Shown piece by piece: positions 1 to 10,161 of a DNA stretch of 55,306 nt. The first letter of the stretch is position 1, and each line of letters starts with the position of its first letter. This DNA is from Burkholderiales bacterium. Lineage in GTDB: Bacteria; Pseudomonadota; Gammaproteobacteria; Burkholderiales; Burkholderiaceae_C. The position numbers were made by a program, and so were the translations under genes. The stretch covers positions 1 through 55,306 of the forward strand of contig CANCFV010000012.1 of assembly GCA_947377275.1 (NCBI GenBank), given 5' to 3'. The notes below the pieces were generated by a model that was given only the letters and a program-made list of their open reading frames with translations, was not told where the DNA came from and ran no database searches.

Positions 1-369
1 CACCGCGTGATCAAGGGCTTCATGGTCCAAGGCGGCGGCTTTGAAGCGGGCATGAAGCAAAAGGCCACGCGCGGCGAGATCCAGAACGAAGCCAACAACG
101 GCCTCAAGAACGACAAGTACACCCTGGCCATGGCCCGCACCAGCGCGCCCCATTCGGCCAGCTCCCAGTTCTTCATCAATGGCACCGACAACGACTTCTT
201 GAACTTCAAGTCCGAGTCGCCACAAGGCTGGGGCTATGCGGTGTTCGGCAAAGTGGTTGCAGGCACCGAAGTGGTCGACCAAATCGAGAAGGTCAAGACC
301 GGCCGCAAGGGCTTCCATGACGACGTGCCACTCGAAGACGTCGTGATCACCAAAGCCGTTGAAGTTTGA
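1..369 (+). CDS. ppiB: Peptidyl-prolyl cis-trans isomerase, cyclophilin type (3' part)
   Basis: This is the C-terminal part of a cyclophilin; the 5' end lies outside the window, and the frame is open from base 1 (His-Arg-Val-Ile-Lys). The protein catalyses cis-trans isomerisation of Xaa-Pro bonds. Visible cyclophilin signatures are the FMVQGGGFE segment, the SSQFFIN active-site stretch and a C-terminal [13 protein letters not shown] segment. The short end after [16 protein letters not shown] suits the small cytoplasmic PpiB form, although an exported PpiA-like paralogue cannot be excluded without the N-terminus. lpxH starts five bases after the stop, and ppiB-lpxH adjacency is common in Burkholderiales, which suggests co-transcription. 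Confidence 0.93.
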   Translation, partial: HRVIKGFMVQGGGFEAGMKQKATRGEIQNEANNGLKNDKYTLAMARTSAPHSASSQFFINGTDNDFLNFKSESPQGWGYAVFGKVVAGTEVVDQIEKVKTGRKGFHDDVPLEDVVITKAVEV

Positions 370-373
370 TGTG

Positions 374-1159
374 ATGGGGGAGACACCCTTCCCCCTCCAC
401 ACGGCCCATGTGCATGCACCGCCCTCGTGGCGGTGCATTGATTTCATCTCTGACATTCACTTGCACGAAGGCCTGCCCAGGACCACCGAGGCCTTGGGCG
501 CTTACCTGCGTAGCACGCCCGCAGACGCAGTCTTCATTTTGGGCGATCTGTTTGAGGCCTGGGTGGGCGACGACATGCGTTCGCAAGCCTACGAGGCCGC
601 CTGCACGCAGATGCTGTCACAAGCGGGTCAGCGACTGCATCTGGCCATCATGGTCGGCAACCGCGATTTTTTGCTGGGCCCTGATGCCTTGCAAGCGTGC
701 CACGCGCACAACATGGTGGACCCCACCGCGATCCACGCCTTCGGCAAAACCGTGCTGACCGTCCATGGCGATGAGCTGTGCCTGGCCGACGCCCCCTACT
801 TGAAGTTCAGGGCACAGGTGCGTCAAAGCACCTGGCAGCAAGCCTTCTTGAGTGCGCCGTTGCCGGCACGTTTGGCGCAAGCCCGCCAAATGCGCGAGGC
901 AAGCCAAGCCCACCAGCAAGGTCAAGCCAAAATCGAAGGCTATGCCGATGTGGACGAAGCGACCGCTGGCGCGTGGATGCAAGCCGTCGGTGCAGACACG
1001 CTGGTACATGGCCACACGCACCACCCAAAAAGCCAGCCCTTTGGCCTGCCCGGTGGCACACGCCACGTGCTGAGCGATTGGGATCTGGACCATGGCCAGC
1101 CACGCGCCGAGGTGCTGCGCTGGCAGGCCACCGGTTTTGAGCGCATCCCGCTGGTTTGA
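374..1159 (+). CDS. lpxH: UDP-2,3-diacylglucosamine diphosphatase LpxH
   Basis: LpxH hydrolyses UDP-2,3-diacylglucosamine to lipid X and UMP at the inner face of the inner membrane, an early step of lipid A synthesis. The calcineurin-like metallophosphatase motifs are all present in the 261-residue protein: DIH (about 27-29), GDLFEAWVGDD (57-67), GNRDF (95-99), HGDE (131-134) and GHTHHP (213-218). Start: ATG at 374 is preferred because it clears the ppiB stop; a TTG at 359 would overlap ppiB by 11 bases, and GTG at 371 is also in frame. No strong ribosome binding site separates them. About ten residues precede the usual LpxH start, so the N-terminus is a little longer than in typical family members. 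Confidence 0.93.
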   Translation: MGETPFPLHTAHVHAPPSWRCIDFISDIHLHEGLPRTTEALGAYLRSTPADAVFILGDLFEAWVGDDMRSQAYEAACTQMLSQAGQRLHLAIMVGNRDFLLGPDALQACHAHNMVDPTAIHAFGKTVLTVHGDELCLADAPYLKFRAQVRQSTWQQAFLSAPLPARLAQARQMREASQAHQQGQAKIEGYADVDEATAGAWMQAVGADTLVHGHTHHPKSQPFGLPGGTRHVLSDWDLDHGQPRAEVLRWQATGFERIPLV

Positions 1160-1187
1160 TGCGGCCAAGGCGGGGCTGAGCCGCATC
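1158..1187. terminator. Possible weak terminator between convergent lpxH and fabR
   Basis: GATGCGGC at 1158-1165 and GCCGCATC at 1180-1187 form an 8-bp perfect inverted repeat with a 14-base loop between two convergent genes. There is no T-run on either side, so an intrinsic terminator is only a possibility. Confidence 0.3.
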
Positions 1188-1210
1188 GCCCCCGCTCACT
1201 TCAAATCGCC

Positions 1211-1864
1211 TCAGCGAACGACCTGAGGCAACGCGGCCAAGGTCTGCGTGCCGGTGACGATCATGCGCACCATCAGCGCCAGCTCTTCGGTGAAGGATGC
1301 GAACTTGTCGTCAGGCAAGTCCATGGCTGTGGCGCCCATGGCGAACACGAGCCGGGTGATGGCCTTGGCCGTCAACGCAGGCTGGAACAAGCCCGTGCCA
1401 TTGGCTTGGGCCAAGCGCACCAGGTCATGCTGCAGCTCGTCTTCGAAGAACTGGAGTTGCCGGTCCACGGCCTGCTTGAAGGCGTCAGACCCCACCGTGC
1501 CCTCACGCAACAAGATGTGCAGCAAGCGGTCGTCTGAGCGCAGCTGCTCCATGAAAGCCTCAATGGAGCTGCGAACGACACTGCGGTCTTGCGTGGCACG
1601 TTTGCGGGCCTCGCCAATGATCTCGCGCAGCGATTGGCCTGCACGCTCGATGATGGCCACGGCCAGCTCGTCCATGTCGCGGAACTGACGGTAAAAGCTG
1701 TTGGGGGCAATGCCTGCCTCGCGCGTGACCTCGCGCAAGCTGAGCGTCGACACGCTTCGGCTCGGACCCGCGAGCTTGATCGCTGCGGCGATGAGGTCGT
1801 CACGCGAAATCACGGGCTTGCGGCCGGGCAAGGCCCCTGAAACAGGGGGCAGGTTGCTGCTCAT
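1211..1864 (-). CDS. fabR: TetR-family repressor, FabR/DesT type
   Basis: This 217-residue protein has an N-terminal TetR helix-turn-helix (LREVTREAGIAPNSFYRQF, about residues 43-61) and a helical ligand domain. The GRKPVISRDDLI entry and the APNSFYRQFRDMDEL segment match my recollection of FabR-type repressors, which sense the unsaturated/saturated acyl-CoA or acyl-ACP ratio and repress unsaturated fatty acid genes; DesT does this for a desaturase/reductase pair in Pseudomonas. The context fits exactly: the gene diverges from a ferredoxin reductase and an acyl desaturase, with a palindrome in the shared control region. The family call is firm; the FabR versus DesT label is inference. Confidence 0.85.
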   Translation of the reverse strand: MSSNLPPVSGALPGRKPVISRDDLIAAAIKLAGPSRSVSTLSLREVTREAGIAPNSFYRQFRDMDELAVAIIERAGQSLREIIGEARKRATQDRSVVRSSIEAFMEQLRSDDRLLHILLREGTVGSDAFKQAVDRQLQFFEDELQHDLVRLAQANGTGLFQPALTAKAITRLVFAMGATAMDLPDDKFASFTEELALMVRMIVTGTQTLAALPQVVR

Positions 1865-1887
1865 TGATGCCTGTCAAAAGGTGTTCG

Positions 1888-1914
1888 ATTATAACGTGCC
1901 CAATTAATGCACAA
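1888..1914 (-). promoter_or_regulatory. Probable promoter of the fabR-like gene
   Basis: On the minus strand a perfect -10 hexamer TATAAT (1893 to 1888) lies 24 bases before the fabR start. The best -35 candidate is TTGTGC (1914 to 1909), with a short 15-base spacer. The palindrome at 1921-1932 abuts this -35, so one regulator could control both directions. Confidence 0.5.
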
Positions 1915-1919
1915 GTGTA

Positions 1920-1947
1920 TAGACAAATGTCTCTCTGTGCGTATACT
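1920..1947 (+). promoter_or_regulatory. Promoter of the reductase-desaturase operon with overlapping palindromic operator
   Basis: TAGACA (1920-1925) and TATACT (1942-1947) are separated by 16 bases and form a good sigma-70 promoter. The 12-bp inverted repeat AGACA-AA-TGTCT (1921-1932) overlaps the -35. A TetR dimer bound there would block the reductase-desaturase promoter and sit next to the fabR promoter. That the adjacent FabR/DesT-like protein binds it is inference from position and symmetry; I did not match it to a published operator sequence. Confidence 0.55.
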
Positions 1948-1974
1948 TTGCTCAGTTTGCTTTGGAGCCCGTCC

Positions 1975-3102
1975 GTGTCCGCCACTGTTCCTGCCCCCAC
2001 TTCGCGTCCCGACGCCGCCCGCAGCAGCGCCATTCGGCAGCTGCTGTCGCCACTGATCGACGCCGGCGTGTTCGACTTCTGGGCCGGCATGGTCAATCCC
2101 GCATGGTCATGGAACCGGCCCCTGGCACGTGTGGTCGAGCGCCGCGTCGAAGCGCAAGACACGGTCACCCTGATCCTCAAGCCCAATGGCAACGTGGGCA
2201 GCTTCAAGCCCGGCCAGCACGTGAACGTGAGCGCCGAGGTCAATGGCCGCCGAACCACGCGCAGCTACAGCCTGACGGGCCTGCCCCTGCGCGACAAGAC
2301 CTTGTCCATCACGGTCAAGCGCGTGGAAGCCGGCCGCTTGAGCACCCACCTTTGCCAACACACCCGCGTGGGCGATGTGCTGGAAGTCGGCCCCGCCTTT
2401 GGTGAGATGACCTTGCCCGCCCAGCCAGAAGGCGCTTGGCTCTTCTTGGCCGCCGGCAGCGGCATCACGCCTTTGATGGGCTTGACCCGCGCCTTGGCAC
2501 AGCAAGCCATGCCGCTTGACCTGACCTTGATCTACTGGGCCAAAACCCGCGCCGAGCTGTGCTTTGCACGCGAGTTGCGCGAACTGGCCTCCAAGCACGC
2601 ACGCTTCACGCTGCACCTGGTGCTGACCCACGAAGCACAGCGCCTGGCCGACGAGCACGAAGGCCTGATCAGCGCCGAGCAGTTGCAACAGCTGGTGCCT
2701 GATCTGGCCCAGCAGCAGGTGTATGCGTGCGGCCCTGGCGGCTTCGTGGACGCGGCCCGCAGCCTGACGCAAGGCCAGGTGCGCAGCTTCATGGCCGAGG
2801 GCTTCACGCCTGTCTCACCCAACACACAGGGGCTGGACACCACCAGCACCGTGCGCGTGCTGCTGCAACGCAGCGGCCGTGAACTCGCGGTGTCCTCAGG
2901 CATGCGCCTGCTCGACGCCCTAGAAGCGCAAGGCCTGAACCCAGAATCGGGTTGCCGCATGGGCATCTGCCACACCTGTGTCTGCACCAAGCACAGTGGC
3001 ACCACCCAAGACGTGAACACCCAAGAGCAGGACACCGAGCCAGACACCACCGTGCGGCTTTGCGTGAGCCGCGCCTGCACCGACATTTCGCTGGACCTTT
3101 GA
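1975..3102 (+). CDS. Ferredoxin-NAD(P)H reductase with 2Fe-2S domain (desaturase electron donor, DesC-like)
   Basis: This 375-residue flavoprotein should pass electrons from NAD(P)H through FAD and a 2Fe-2S cluster to the desaturase encoded next. It has an FAD-binding RSYSL motif (96-100), a nucleotide-binding GSGITP loop (161-166), and a C-terminal plant-type ferredoxin domain with cluster ligands Cys327, Cys332, Cys335 and Cys363 (C-x4-C-x2-C-x27-C). Start: GTG at 1975 follows GGAG (1964-1967) by seven bases and lies downstream of the promoter at 1920-1947; the longer frame from 1864 would place the promoter inside the coding region. The desaturase begins 13 bases after the stop, so the two form an operon like desCB of Pseudomonas. 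Confidence 0.9.
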   Translation: MSATVPAPTSRPDAARSSAIRQLLSPLIDAGVFDFWAGMVNPAWSWNRPLARVVERRVEAQDTVTLILKPNGNVGSFKPGQHVNVSAEVNGRRTTRSYSLTGLPLRDKTLSITVKRVEAGRLSTHLCQHTRVGDVLEVGPAFGEMTLPAQPEGAWLFLAAGSGITPLMGLTRALAQQAMPLDLTLIYWAKTRAELCFARELRELASKHARFTLHLVLTHEAQRLADEHEGLISAEQLQQLVPDLAQQQVYACGPGGFVDAARSLTQGQVRSFMAEGFTPVSPNTQGLDTTSTVRVLLQRSGRELAVSSGMRLLDALEAQGLNPESGCRMGICHTCVCTKHSGTTQDVNTQEQDTEPDTTVRLCVSRACTDISLDL

Positions 3103-3115
3103 AGAGTCAGTCCTC

Positions 3116-4237
3116 ATGAACACCACTTCACTGCACCGCCACCTCAGTGGCGACGAACTCAAGCGCTTCGGCGCTGAAATTGACGCGCTGCGCGCACGCA
3201 CCGTGGCGGACCTGGGTGAGCGCGATGCGCGCTACATCCGCAACATCGTCAAAGCCGTGCGTTTCACCGAGCTGGCCGGCCGCGCCCTGCTGATGGCTGG
3301 CGCCTTCCTGCCTTCGACCTGGATGTGGATGGCGTGGGCAGCGGGCGCCGTGATCCTGGGCATGTCCAAAATCTTGGACAACATGGAGTTGGGCCACAAC
3401 GTGATCCACGGTCAGTACGACTGGATGGGCGACCCACACCTCAATGGCAAGACCTTTGAGTGGGACATCGTCGGCACCAGCGAGAACTGGCGCAAAACGC
3501 ACAATTTCCGTCACCACACGTACACCAATGTGCACGGCATGGACGACGACATTGGCTACGGCGTGCTGCGCTTATTCCCCGAGCAGAAGTGGTCGCCTGG
3601 CCGACTGGGCCAGCCGCTGTACGCGCTGATCTTCGCCATCCTGTTCGAATGGGGCGTGGCCATCCAGGCCCTGCGCATCGGCCGTTACTTCACTGGCCGC
3701 ATGAGCAAGGCTGAGTTGGGTAAGCAGTGCGCGCCAGTGCTCAAAAAAATGCGCCGCCAGCTCATCAAGGACTACGTGGTCTTCCCTTTGCTGGCTGGAC
3801 CTGGCTTCTTGACGGTGCTGACGGGCAACATGGTCGCCAACGTGATCCGCAGCATGTGGACCTACACCGTGATCTTCTGCGGTCACTTCACGACCGACGT
3901 CGAGACCTTCCACAAGAGCGTGCTCAAGAACGAAACACGTGCGCACTGGTATTTGCGCCAAGTGCGTGGCTCGTCCAACCTGTCGGGTGGTTTTTTGCTC
4001 AACGTGATGACGGGCAACCTGAGCCACCAGATCGAGCACCACCTCTTCCCCGATGTGCCCGCCAACCGCTACGCCGAGATGGCTGTGCAGGTGCGCGAGA
4101 TCTGCGCTCGCTATGGCCAGTATTACAACACCGGCTCGATGGTGGGCCAGTTCAGCCAGGTGTTGTGGCGCATCTTGCGTCACTCCTTCCCCAGCAGCCC
4201 AGTCAAGATGGCGGGCGACTTGCAGACCAGCAAGTGA
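3116..4237 (+). CDS. Membrane fatty acid (acyl-CoA/acyl-lipid) desaturase, DesB-like
   Basis: This is an integral-membrane di-iron desaturase of 373 residues that introduces a cis double bond into a saturated acyl chain. The three histidine boxes are intact: HNVIH (94-98), HNFRHH (129-134) and HQIEHH (304-309). Hydrophobic segments lie around residues 55-82 and 222-245. The preceding gene encodes the matching reductase, and the divergent gene a FabR/DesT-like repressor, so this is a regulated route for tuning membrane fluidity from preformed saturated chains. The regiospecificity (probably delta-9) cannot be read from the sequence. It ends four bases from the convergent glk. Confidence 0.92.
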   Translation: MNTTSLHRHLSGDELKRFGAEIDALRARTVADLGERDARYIRNIVKAVRFTELAGRALLMAGAFLPSTWMWMAWAAGAVILGMSKILDNMELGHNVIHGQYDWMGDPHLNGKTFEWDIVGTSENWRKTHNFRHHTYTNVHGMDDDIGYGVLRLFPEQKWSPGRLGQPLYALIFAILFEWGVAIQALRIGRYFTGRMSKAELGKQCAPVLKKMRRQLIKDYVVFPLLAGPGFLTVLTGNMVANVIRSMWTYTVIFCGHFTTDVETFHKSVLKNETRAHWYLRQVRGSSNLSGGFLLNVMTGNLSHQIEHHLFPDVPANRYAEMAVQVREICARYGQYYNTGSMVGQFSQVLWRILRHSFPSSPVKMAGDLQTSK

Positions 4238-4241
4238 CCAG

Positions 4242-5201
4242 CTAAGCCCGGCTGGCGCCAATGAGCGCCGGGAAGGGCGAGTGGATCACATAGACCGGGA
4301 TGCGCTGCAGGTAAGGGCCAAAGCGACCTTTGGATTCGAAGCGGGCCCGAAACGCAGAGCGCTCGAAGAAGGCGCCGAGGCGGGGCACGATGCCACCACC
4401 CACGTAGACACCGCCCTGCGCCCCGAAAGTCACGGCCAGGTCGGCCGCCACGGTGCCCAGCATGGCGCAAAACGAATGAAGCGCGGCCACGCACAAGGCG
4501 CAACTGCCCTCCACACCTCGCTGGCTGACATCGGCGGGCGACAAGGGTTCGGGCACGGCACCTTGCAGTTGGGCGTGCGCGTGGTACAGGGCCACCAAGC
4601 CAGGCCCTGACAAGGCTCGCTCGGCAGACACGTGCGGAAACAGCGTGCGCAGCACCTCAATCACGCGGGTCTCTTCGGCATCAAAGGCCGGCAAAGTGAC
4701 GTGGCCGCCCTCGCCTTCAATCGGCACCCACAGCTCACCGTTTGCGGGGATCAAGGCCGACACGCCCAGGCCTGTGCCCGCACCCACCAGCGCCAGCGCT
4801 TTGCCAGGCATGGGCTCGGTGCCACCGACTTGCTTGAGCTCATGGGCTGGCAGTGCTGGCAAAGACAAAGCCAATGCCGTGAAGTCGTTGATGAAGCGCA
4901 GGCTGGCCAAGCCGAGGGCGTCGCGCAAGCGCCTGATGGAGAACGCCCAGTGGGCATTGGTCATCTTGACCTCGTCGCCCAAGATGGGGTTGGCGATGCC
5001 GATCACGCCGGTGCGCGGCACGCCGCACCCCGCCAAAGGTAAGACCTGTTCGAGGTAGTGCAGGATGGCTTCGAGCGGGCCAGCAAAGTCACCGCACGAG
5101 AGGTTGACGATGTGCTCGATGGGCGCGCCAGCGGCGCTTTGCAGGGCCAGGCGGGCGTTGGTGCCGCCCACATCGCCCAGCAGCTTGGGGAAGTCGCTCA
5201 T
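4242..5201 (-). CDS. glk: Glucokinase
   Basis: Glk phosphorylates glucose with ATP to glucose 6-phosphate in the cytoplasm. The 319-residue protein has the full bacterial glucokinase signature: GDVGGTNARLAL (9-20) for phosphate binding, a TNAHWAFS sugar-binding segment (81-88), INDFTALAL with catalytic Asp106, GAGTGLGVSALIP, EGEGGHVTLPAF, and a C-terminal GGGIVPRLG adenosine motif. Start: ATG at 5201 puts the motif at residue 9 as in E. coli Glk; an in-frame extension to 5459 overlaps pgl and has no such support. It is the last gene of zwf-pgl-glk, 32 bases after pgl. A second, degenerate glucokinase-like domain is encoded at 10162-12168. Confidence 0.95.
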   Translation of the reverse strand: MSDFPKLLGDVGGTNARLALQSAAGAPIEHIVNLSCGDFAGPLEAILHYLEQVLPLAGCGVPRTGVIGIANPILGDEVKMTNAHWAFSIRRLRDALGLASLRFINDFTALALSLPALPAHELKQVGGTEPMPGKALALVGAGTGLGVSALIPANGELWVPIEGEGGHVTLPAFDAEETRVIEVLRTLFPHVSAERALSGPGLVALYHAHAQLQGAVPEPLSPADVSQRGVEGSCALCVAALHSFCAMLGTVAADLAVTFGAQGGVYVGGGIVPRLGAFFERSAFRARFESKGRFGPYLQRIPVYVIHSPFPALIGASRA

Positions 5202-5233
5202 GAGGGGTCTCGCTCTGTCAGGATCAGCCGTGT

Positions 5234-5937
5234 TCAATCGGCATGGAAGGCGTGCACTGGCACGGCCTGCTGGCGCACCACCAAGCGGATGGGCCACTCG
5301 GCCACCGGGCCAAGCTCGCAGGCTTGTTGCAGCAAGGCCCACTTCGAGGCGCCCGTGATGTGCACCACGGCCACGCGCGTGTCGAGCAGCGCACGGCGGC
5401 TCAAGGTCAGGCGCGGCACCGGCACATTGGGCAGCAAGGGGGCCGACACGGCCATGCACAAGGGTGCGTGGGCGTCGTCCAGGGCGGTGGTCAGCTCCGG
5501 CGTGAACGGGAACAGCGAGGCCGTGTGCCCATCGCCACCCATGCCGAAAATGGTGACGTCAGCCGGCCAAGGCAGCGTCTTCAGGCGGGCCTCAATGGCG
5601 GGCTGGCCTTCGGAGGGCGTGGCCGCATCGGTCACCAAGGACACGAACTTGGCTTGCGCAGCCGGGCCTTGCAACAGGCTGGCACGCACGGTGCGCTCGT
5701 TGCTGTCGGCATGGTCGGGCGGCAGCCAGCGGTCGTCGGCCAGGGTGATGCTGACCTGGGACCAGTCCAAGTCCACCTGAGACAAGGCCTTGAAGAACGG
5801 CAAGGGCGTGTTGCCGCCCGAGACCACCAGCAGTGCTTGACCACGCTCGGCCAGGGCCGCACGCAAACGCGCGGTCACGAATTCGCACAAGGCCAGGGCC
5901 AGTTGGGCCGCATCGGGTGCGGTGTGAGATTGCAAAG

Positions 5938-5941
<4 letters not shown>
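5234..5941 (-). CDS. pgl: 6-phosphogluconolactonase
   Basis: Pgl hydrolyses 6-phosphoglucono-1,5-lactone, the product of Zwf, to 6-phosphogluconate. The 235-residue protein carries the [13 protein letters not shown] nucleotide-sugar-isomerase-like loop, [16 protein letters not shown], and the [13 protein letters not shown] signature of the SOL/DevB family. The start codon at 5941 overlaps the zwf stop in an ATGA arrangement, which decides the start against upstream in-frame options and indicates translational coupling. It fills the second step between glucose 6-phosphate and the Edd substrate. Confidence 0.95.
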
Positions 5942-7410
<1,469 letters not shown>

Positions 7411-7427
7411 GCTTCCTCATCGCGTGG

Positions 7428-7456
7428 TTGTATTTGTAGTAATACTACTTTAATAA
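7428..7456 (+). promoter_or_regulatory. edd promoter with HexR-like operator, shared with divergent zwf
   Basis: TTGTAT (7428-7433) and TAATAA (7451-7456) are spaced by 17 bases, a good sigma-70 promoter for edd. TGTAGTAATACTACT (7435-7449) fills the spacer. It contains the inverted repeat GTAGTA-A-TACTAC and closely follows the HexR consensus TGTARTNNNAYTACA as I remember it, missing only the last base. A divergent promoter for zwf (CTTAAT, 17 bases, TACAAA) can also be drawn over the same site. HexR repressors leave such sites when they bind 2-keto-3-deoxy-6-phosphogluconate. Binding by the regulator encoded at 10162-12168 is inference. Confidence 0.7.
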
Positions 7457-7560
7457 TTAAGAAGCGTCTACATGCAGCTTTTCCCAATGCCTAAGGCAAG
7501 ACAAACGCATGAAACTTCGCTACATTGACACCTCAATACACGTTTTTCGAGCTCGACACC

Positions 7561-9426
7561 ATGGCCCTGCCCTCCGCGCCCCTGCACCCGCAACTGCTGG
7601 CTGTGACCCAGCGCATCCGTGAGCGCAGCGCGGCCACGCGTGCGGCCTACCTTCAAGGCGTGGACAACGCTGCCCGCGACGCACAGGTCGAACGCGCACA
7701 ACTGGGCTGCACCAACCTCGCCCACGCCTATGCCGCTTCACCCCCCACTGACAAGATCTGGCTGCGCGAACAACGCGCACCCAACATCGCGATCGTGTCC
7801 AGCTACAACGACATGTTGTCGGCCCACCAACCGCTGGCGGCTTACCCAGAATGGCTCAAGCAGGCGGCACGCGAGGTGGGTGCCACGGCGCAGTTCGCAG
7901 GCGGTGTGCCCGCCATGTGCGATGGCGTGACGCAGGGCCAAGCGGGCATGGAGCTGTCGCTGTTCTCGCGCGATGTGATCGCCATGTCCACAGCCATCGC
8001 TTTGTCGCACAACATGTTCGACGCCACGCTGTGCCTGGGCGTGTGCGACAAGATCGTGCCCGGCTTGTTGATTGGCGCCTTGACCTTCGGGCACCTGCCC
8101 ACTGTGTTCGTGCCCGCAGGCCCCATGGGCACGGGCTTGAGCAACGACGACAAGGCCAAGGTGCGCCAGCGTTACGCCGCGGGCGAGATCGGCAAAGACG
8201 CCTTGCTGGAAGCCGAAGAAAAGGCGTATCACAGCGCAGGCACCTGCACCTTCTACGGCACGGCCAACAGCAACCAGATGCTCATGGAGATCATGGGCTT
8301 GCACCTGCCGGGCTCGGCTTTCGTGTCTCCAGGCACCCCGCTGCGTGAAGCTTTGACCCGTGAGGCCGCACGCCGTGTGGCCCACCTCACCCGCAAGGGC
8401 ACGCAGTACACGCCGGTGGGCCGCATGGTCGACGAGCGCGTGATCGTCAACGGCCTGGTGGGTCTGTTGGCCACGGGCGGCTCAACCAACCACACGCTGC
8501 ATTTGGTGGCCATGGCACGCGCGGCCGGCATCGTCATCAACTGGGATGACTTTCACGACCTCTCGGCCGTGACGCCACTGCTGGCCCGCGTCTACCCCAA
8601 CGGCAAGGCCGATGTGAACCAGTTCCATGCGGCTGGTGGCATGGCTTTCTTGATCCGCGAATTGCTCGGCGCCGGCTTGCTGCATGGCGATGTGCAGACC
8701 GTGGCCAACGGCCTCAATGGCTTGCAGGGCCTGCATGCATACACGCAACTGCCCACATTGGAAGGTGGCCAACTCCGCTGGATCGACGCCCCCGCACTGA
8801 GCGGCGACGGCACCGTGCTGACCACTGCGGCACACCCCTTCTCTGCCGATGGCGGATTGCGCGTGCTCAAGGGCAACCTGGGGCGCTCGGTGATCAAGGT
8901 GTCGGCCGTCAAACCCGAGAACCGCGTGGTGCAAGCGCCCGCCGTGATCTTCAACGACCAGAGCGAGCTGATCGCCGCCTACAAGCGCGGTGAACTGGAA
9001 AAAGACTTCGTGGCTGTGGTGCGCTTCCAAGGCCCACGCGCCAATGGCATGCCCGAGCTGCACTCGCTCACACCCACGCTGGCCAATCTGCAGGACAAAG
9101 GCTTCAAGGTCGCACTGGTGACCGATGGCCGCATGTCGGGTGCCTCGGGCAAAGTGCCTGGCGCCATCCACGTCACACCGGAGGTCAGCGCAGGTGGGCC
9201 CTTGGCCAAAGTGCGCGCAGGCGATGTGATCCGGCTGGACGCCGAAGCCGGTACGCTCGATGCCCTGGTGCCCGATGCCGAATGGTTGACCCGCGAAGTG
9301 GCCCAGGCCGACCTCAGCGCCAACGCGCATGGCACGGGCCGTGAACTATTTGGCGCGATGCGCCACGCCGTGAGCGGTGCCGAGCAAGGCGCCATGACGT
9401 TTGGCATGACCATGCCGAGTGCCTGA
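7561..9426 (+). CDS. edd: Phosphogluconate dehydratase
   Basis: Edd dehydrates 6-phosphogluconate to 2-keto-3-deoxy-6-phosphogluconate using an oxygen-sensitive iron-sulfur cluster. The 621-residue protein belongs to the IlvD/Edd family. Visible signatures are [26 protein letters not shown] with a cluster cysteine, [12 protein letters not shown], and the C-terminal [18 protein letters not shown]. Start: ATG at 7561 gives the usual N-terminus; a TTG at 7525 is also in frame. It is transcribed divergently from zwf and followed 46 bases later by eda. Confidence 0.95.
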   Translation: MALPSAPLHPQLLAVTQRIRERSAATRAAYLQGVDNAARDAQVERAQLGCTNLAHAYAASPPTDKIWLREQRAPNIAIVSSYNDMLSAHQPLAAYPEWLKQAAREVGATAQFAGGVPAMCDGVTQGQAGMELSLFSRDVIAMSTAIALSHNMFDATLCLGVCDKIVPGLLIGALTFGHLPTVFVPAGPMGTGLSNDDKAKVRQRYAAGEIGKDALLEAEEKAYHSAGTCTFYGTANSNQMLMEIMGLHLPGSAFVSPGTPLREALTREAARRVAHLTRKGTQYTPVGRMVDERVIVNGLVGLLATGGSTNHTLHLVAMARAAGIVINWDDFHDLSAVTPLLARVYPNGKADVNQFHAAGGMAFLIRELLGAGLLHGDVQTVANGLNGLQGLHAYTQLPTLEGGQLRWIDAPALSGDGTVLTTAAHPFSADGGLRVLKGNLGRSVIKVSAVKPENRVVQAPAVIFNDQSELIAAYKRGELEKDFVAVVRFQGPRANGMPELHSLTPTLANLQDKGFKVALVTDGRMSGASGKVPGAIHVTPEVSAGGPLAKVRAGDVIRLDAEAGTLDALVPDAEWLTREVAQADLSANAHGTGRELFGAMRHAVSGAEQGAMTFGMTMPSA

Positions 9427-9472
9427 ACCAGGGTCACGAGCCCTGCCCCTCAAACCTCAAGAAACGAGCCCC

Positions 9473-10132
9473 ATGAGCAACCGTAACCCCGCCCTGAAGC
9501 AGGCCATGAGCCTGAGCCCCGTCATCCCCGTGCTGGTCATTGATCGCACCGAAGATGCTGTGCCCCTGGCCCGCGCCCTGTTGGCCGGTGGCCTCAAGGT
9601 GCTGGAAGTGACCCTGCGCACGTCCAATGCCATGGACGTGATCGCCGCCATTGCCAAGGAAGTGCCCGAAGCAGTGCTGGCCGCAGGCACGGTGACCACG
9701 CCCCAACAGTGGGAAGCGGCCACCGCCGCAGGCGTGCAGTTTGTGGTGTCACCTGGTCTGACACCGGCCCTGGCAGAGGCCGCACAAGCCAGCAACCTGG
9801 CACCGCTGTTGCCCGGCGTGGCCACCGCCTCCGAATTGATGTCGGCGATGGACGCGGGTTTTGCCTGTTTCAAGTTCTTCCCTGCCCAACAGGCTGGCGG
9901 CGTGCCCATGCTCAAGGCCTTGGGTGGGCCCTTCGCCGAAGCGCTGTTCTGCCCGACAGGCGGCATCACGCTGGAGACCGCACCGAGCTTCTTGGCGCTG
10001 CCCAACGTGGCCTGCGTGGGTGGCTCTTGGCTGGCGCCCGTTGATGCCGTCAAGGCCGGCGACTGGGCCCGCATCCAGCAACTGGCATACGAAGCCGCCC
10101 ACTTACCTGGCAAGCCCAGCCTGATCCGCTGA
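9473..10132 (+). CDS. eda: 2-keto-3-deoxy-6-phosphogluconate aldolase
   Basis: Eda cleaves KDPG to pyruvate and glyceraldehyde 3-phosphate, the last Entner-Doudoroff step. The 219-residue protein is a class I aldolase TIM barrel: LEVTLRT near residue 42 carries the catalytic glutamate, AGTVTTPQQWE and FVVSPG follow, and FKFFPAQ holds the Schiff-base lysine; CPTGGI closes the phosphate site. Start: ATG at 9473 lies after a purine-rich AAGAAACGAG stretch. It follows edd by 46 bases and is almost certainly in the same transcript. It converges on the regulator-kinase gene. Confidence 0.95.
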   Translation: MSNRNPALKQAMSLSPVIPVLVIDRTEDAVPLARALLAGGLKVLEVTLRTSNAMDVIAAIAKEVPEAVLAAGTVTTPQQWEAATAAGVQFVVSPGLTPALAEAAQASNLAPLLPGVATASELMSAMDAGFACFKFFPAQQAGGVPMLKALGGPFAEALFCPTGGITLETAPSFLALPNVACVGGSWLAPVDAVKAGDWARIQQLAYEAAHLPGKPSLIR

Positions 10133-10161
10133 GCCAATGCGTCGTTGAGCTGCCGAGCGGC

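Noticed and set aside
1864-1974. A longer N-terminus for the ferredoxin reductase
   Set aside because: It would run through the promoter and operator, while GTG at 1975 has GGAG at the right distance.
4238-4255. A hairpin CCAGC/GCTGG as terminator between desaturase and glk
   Set aside because: The stem is only five bases and no T-run follows.
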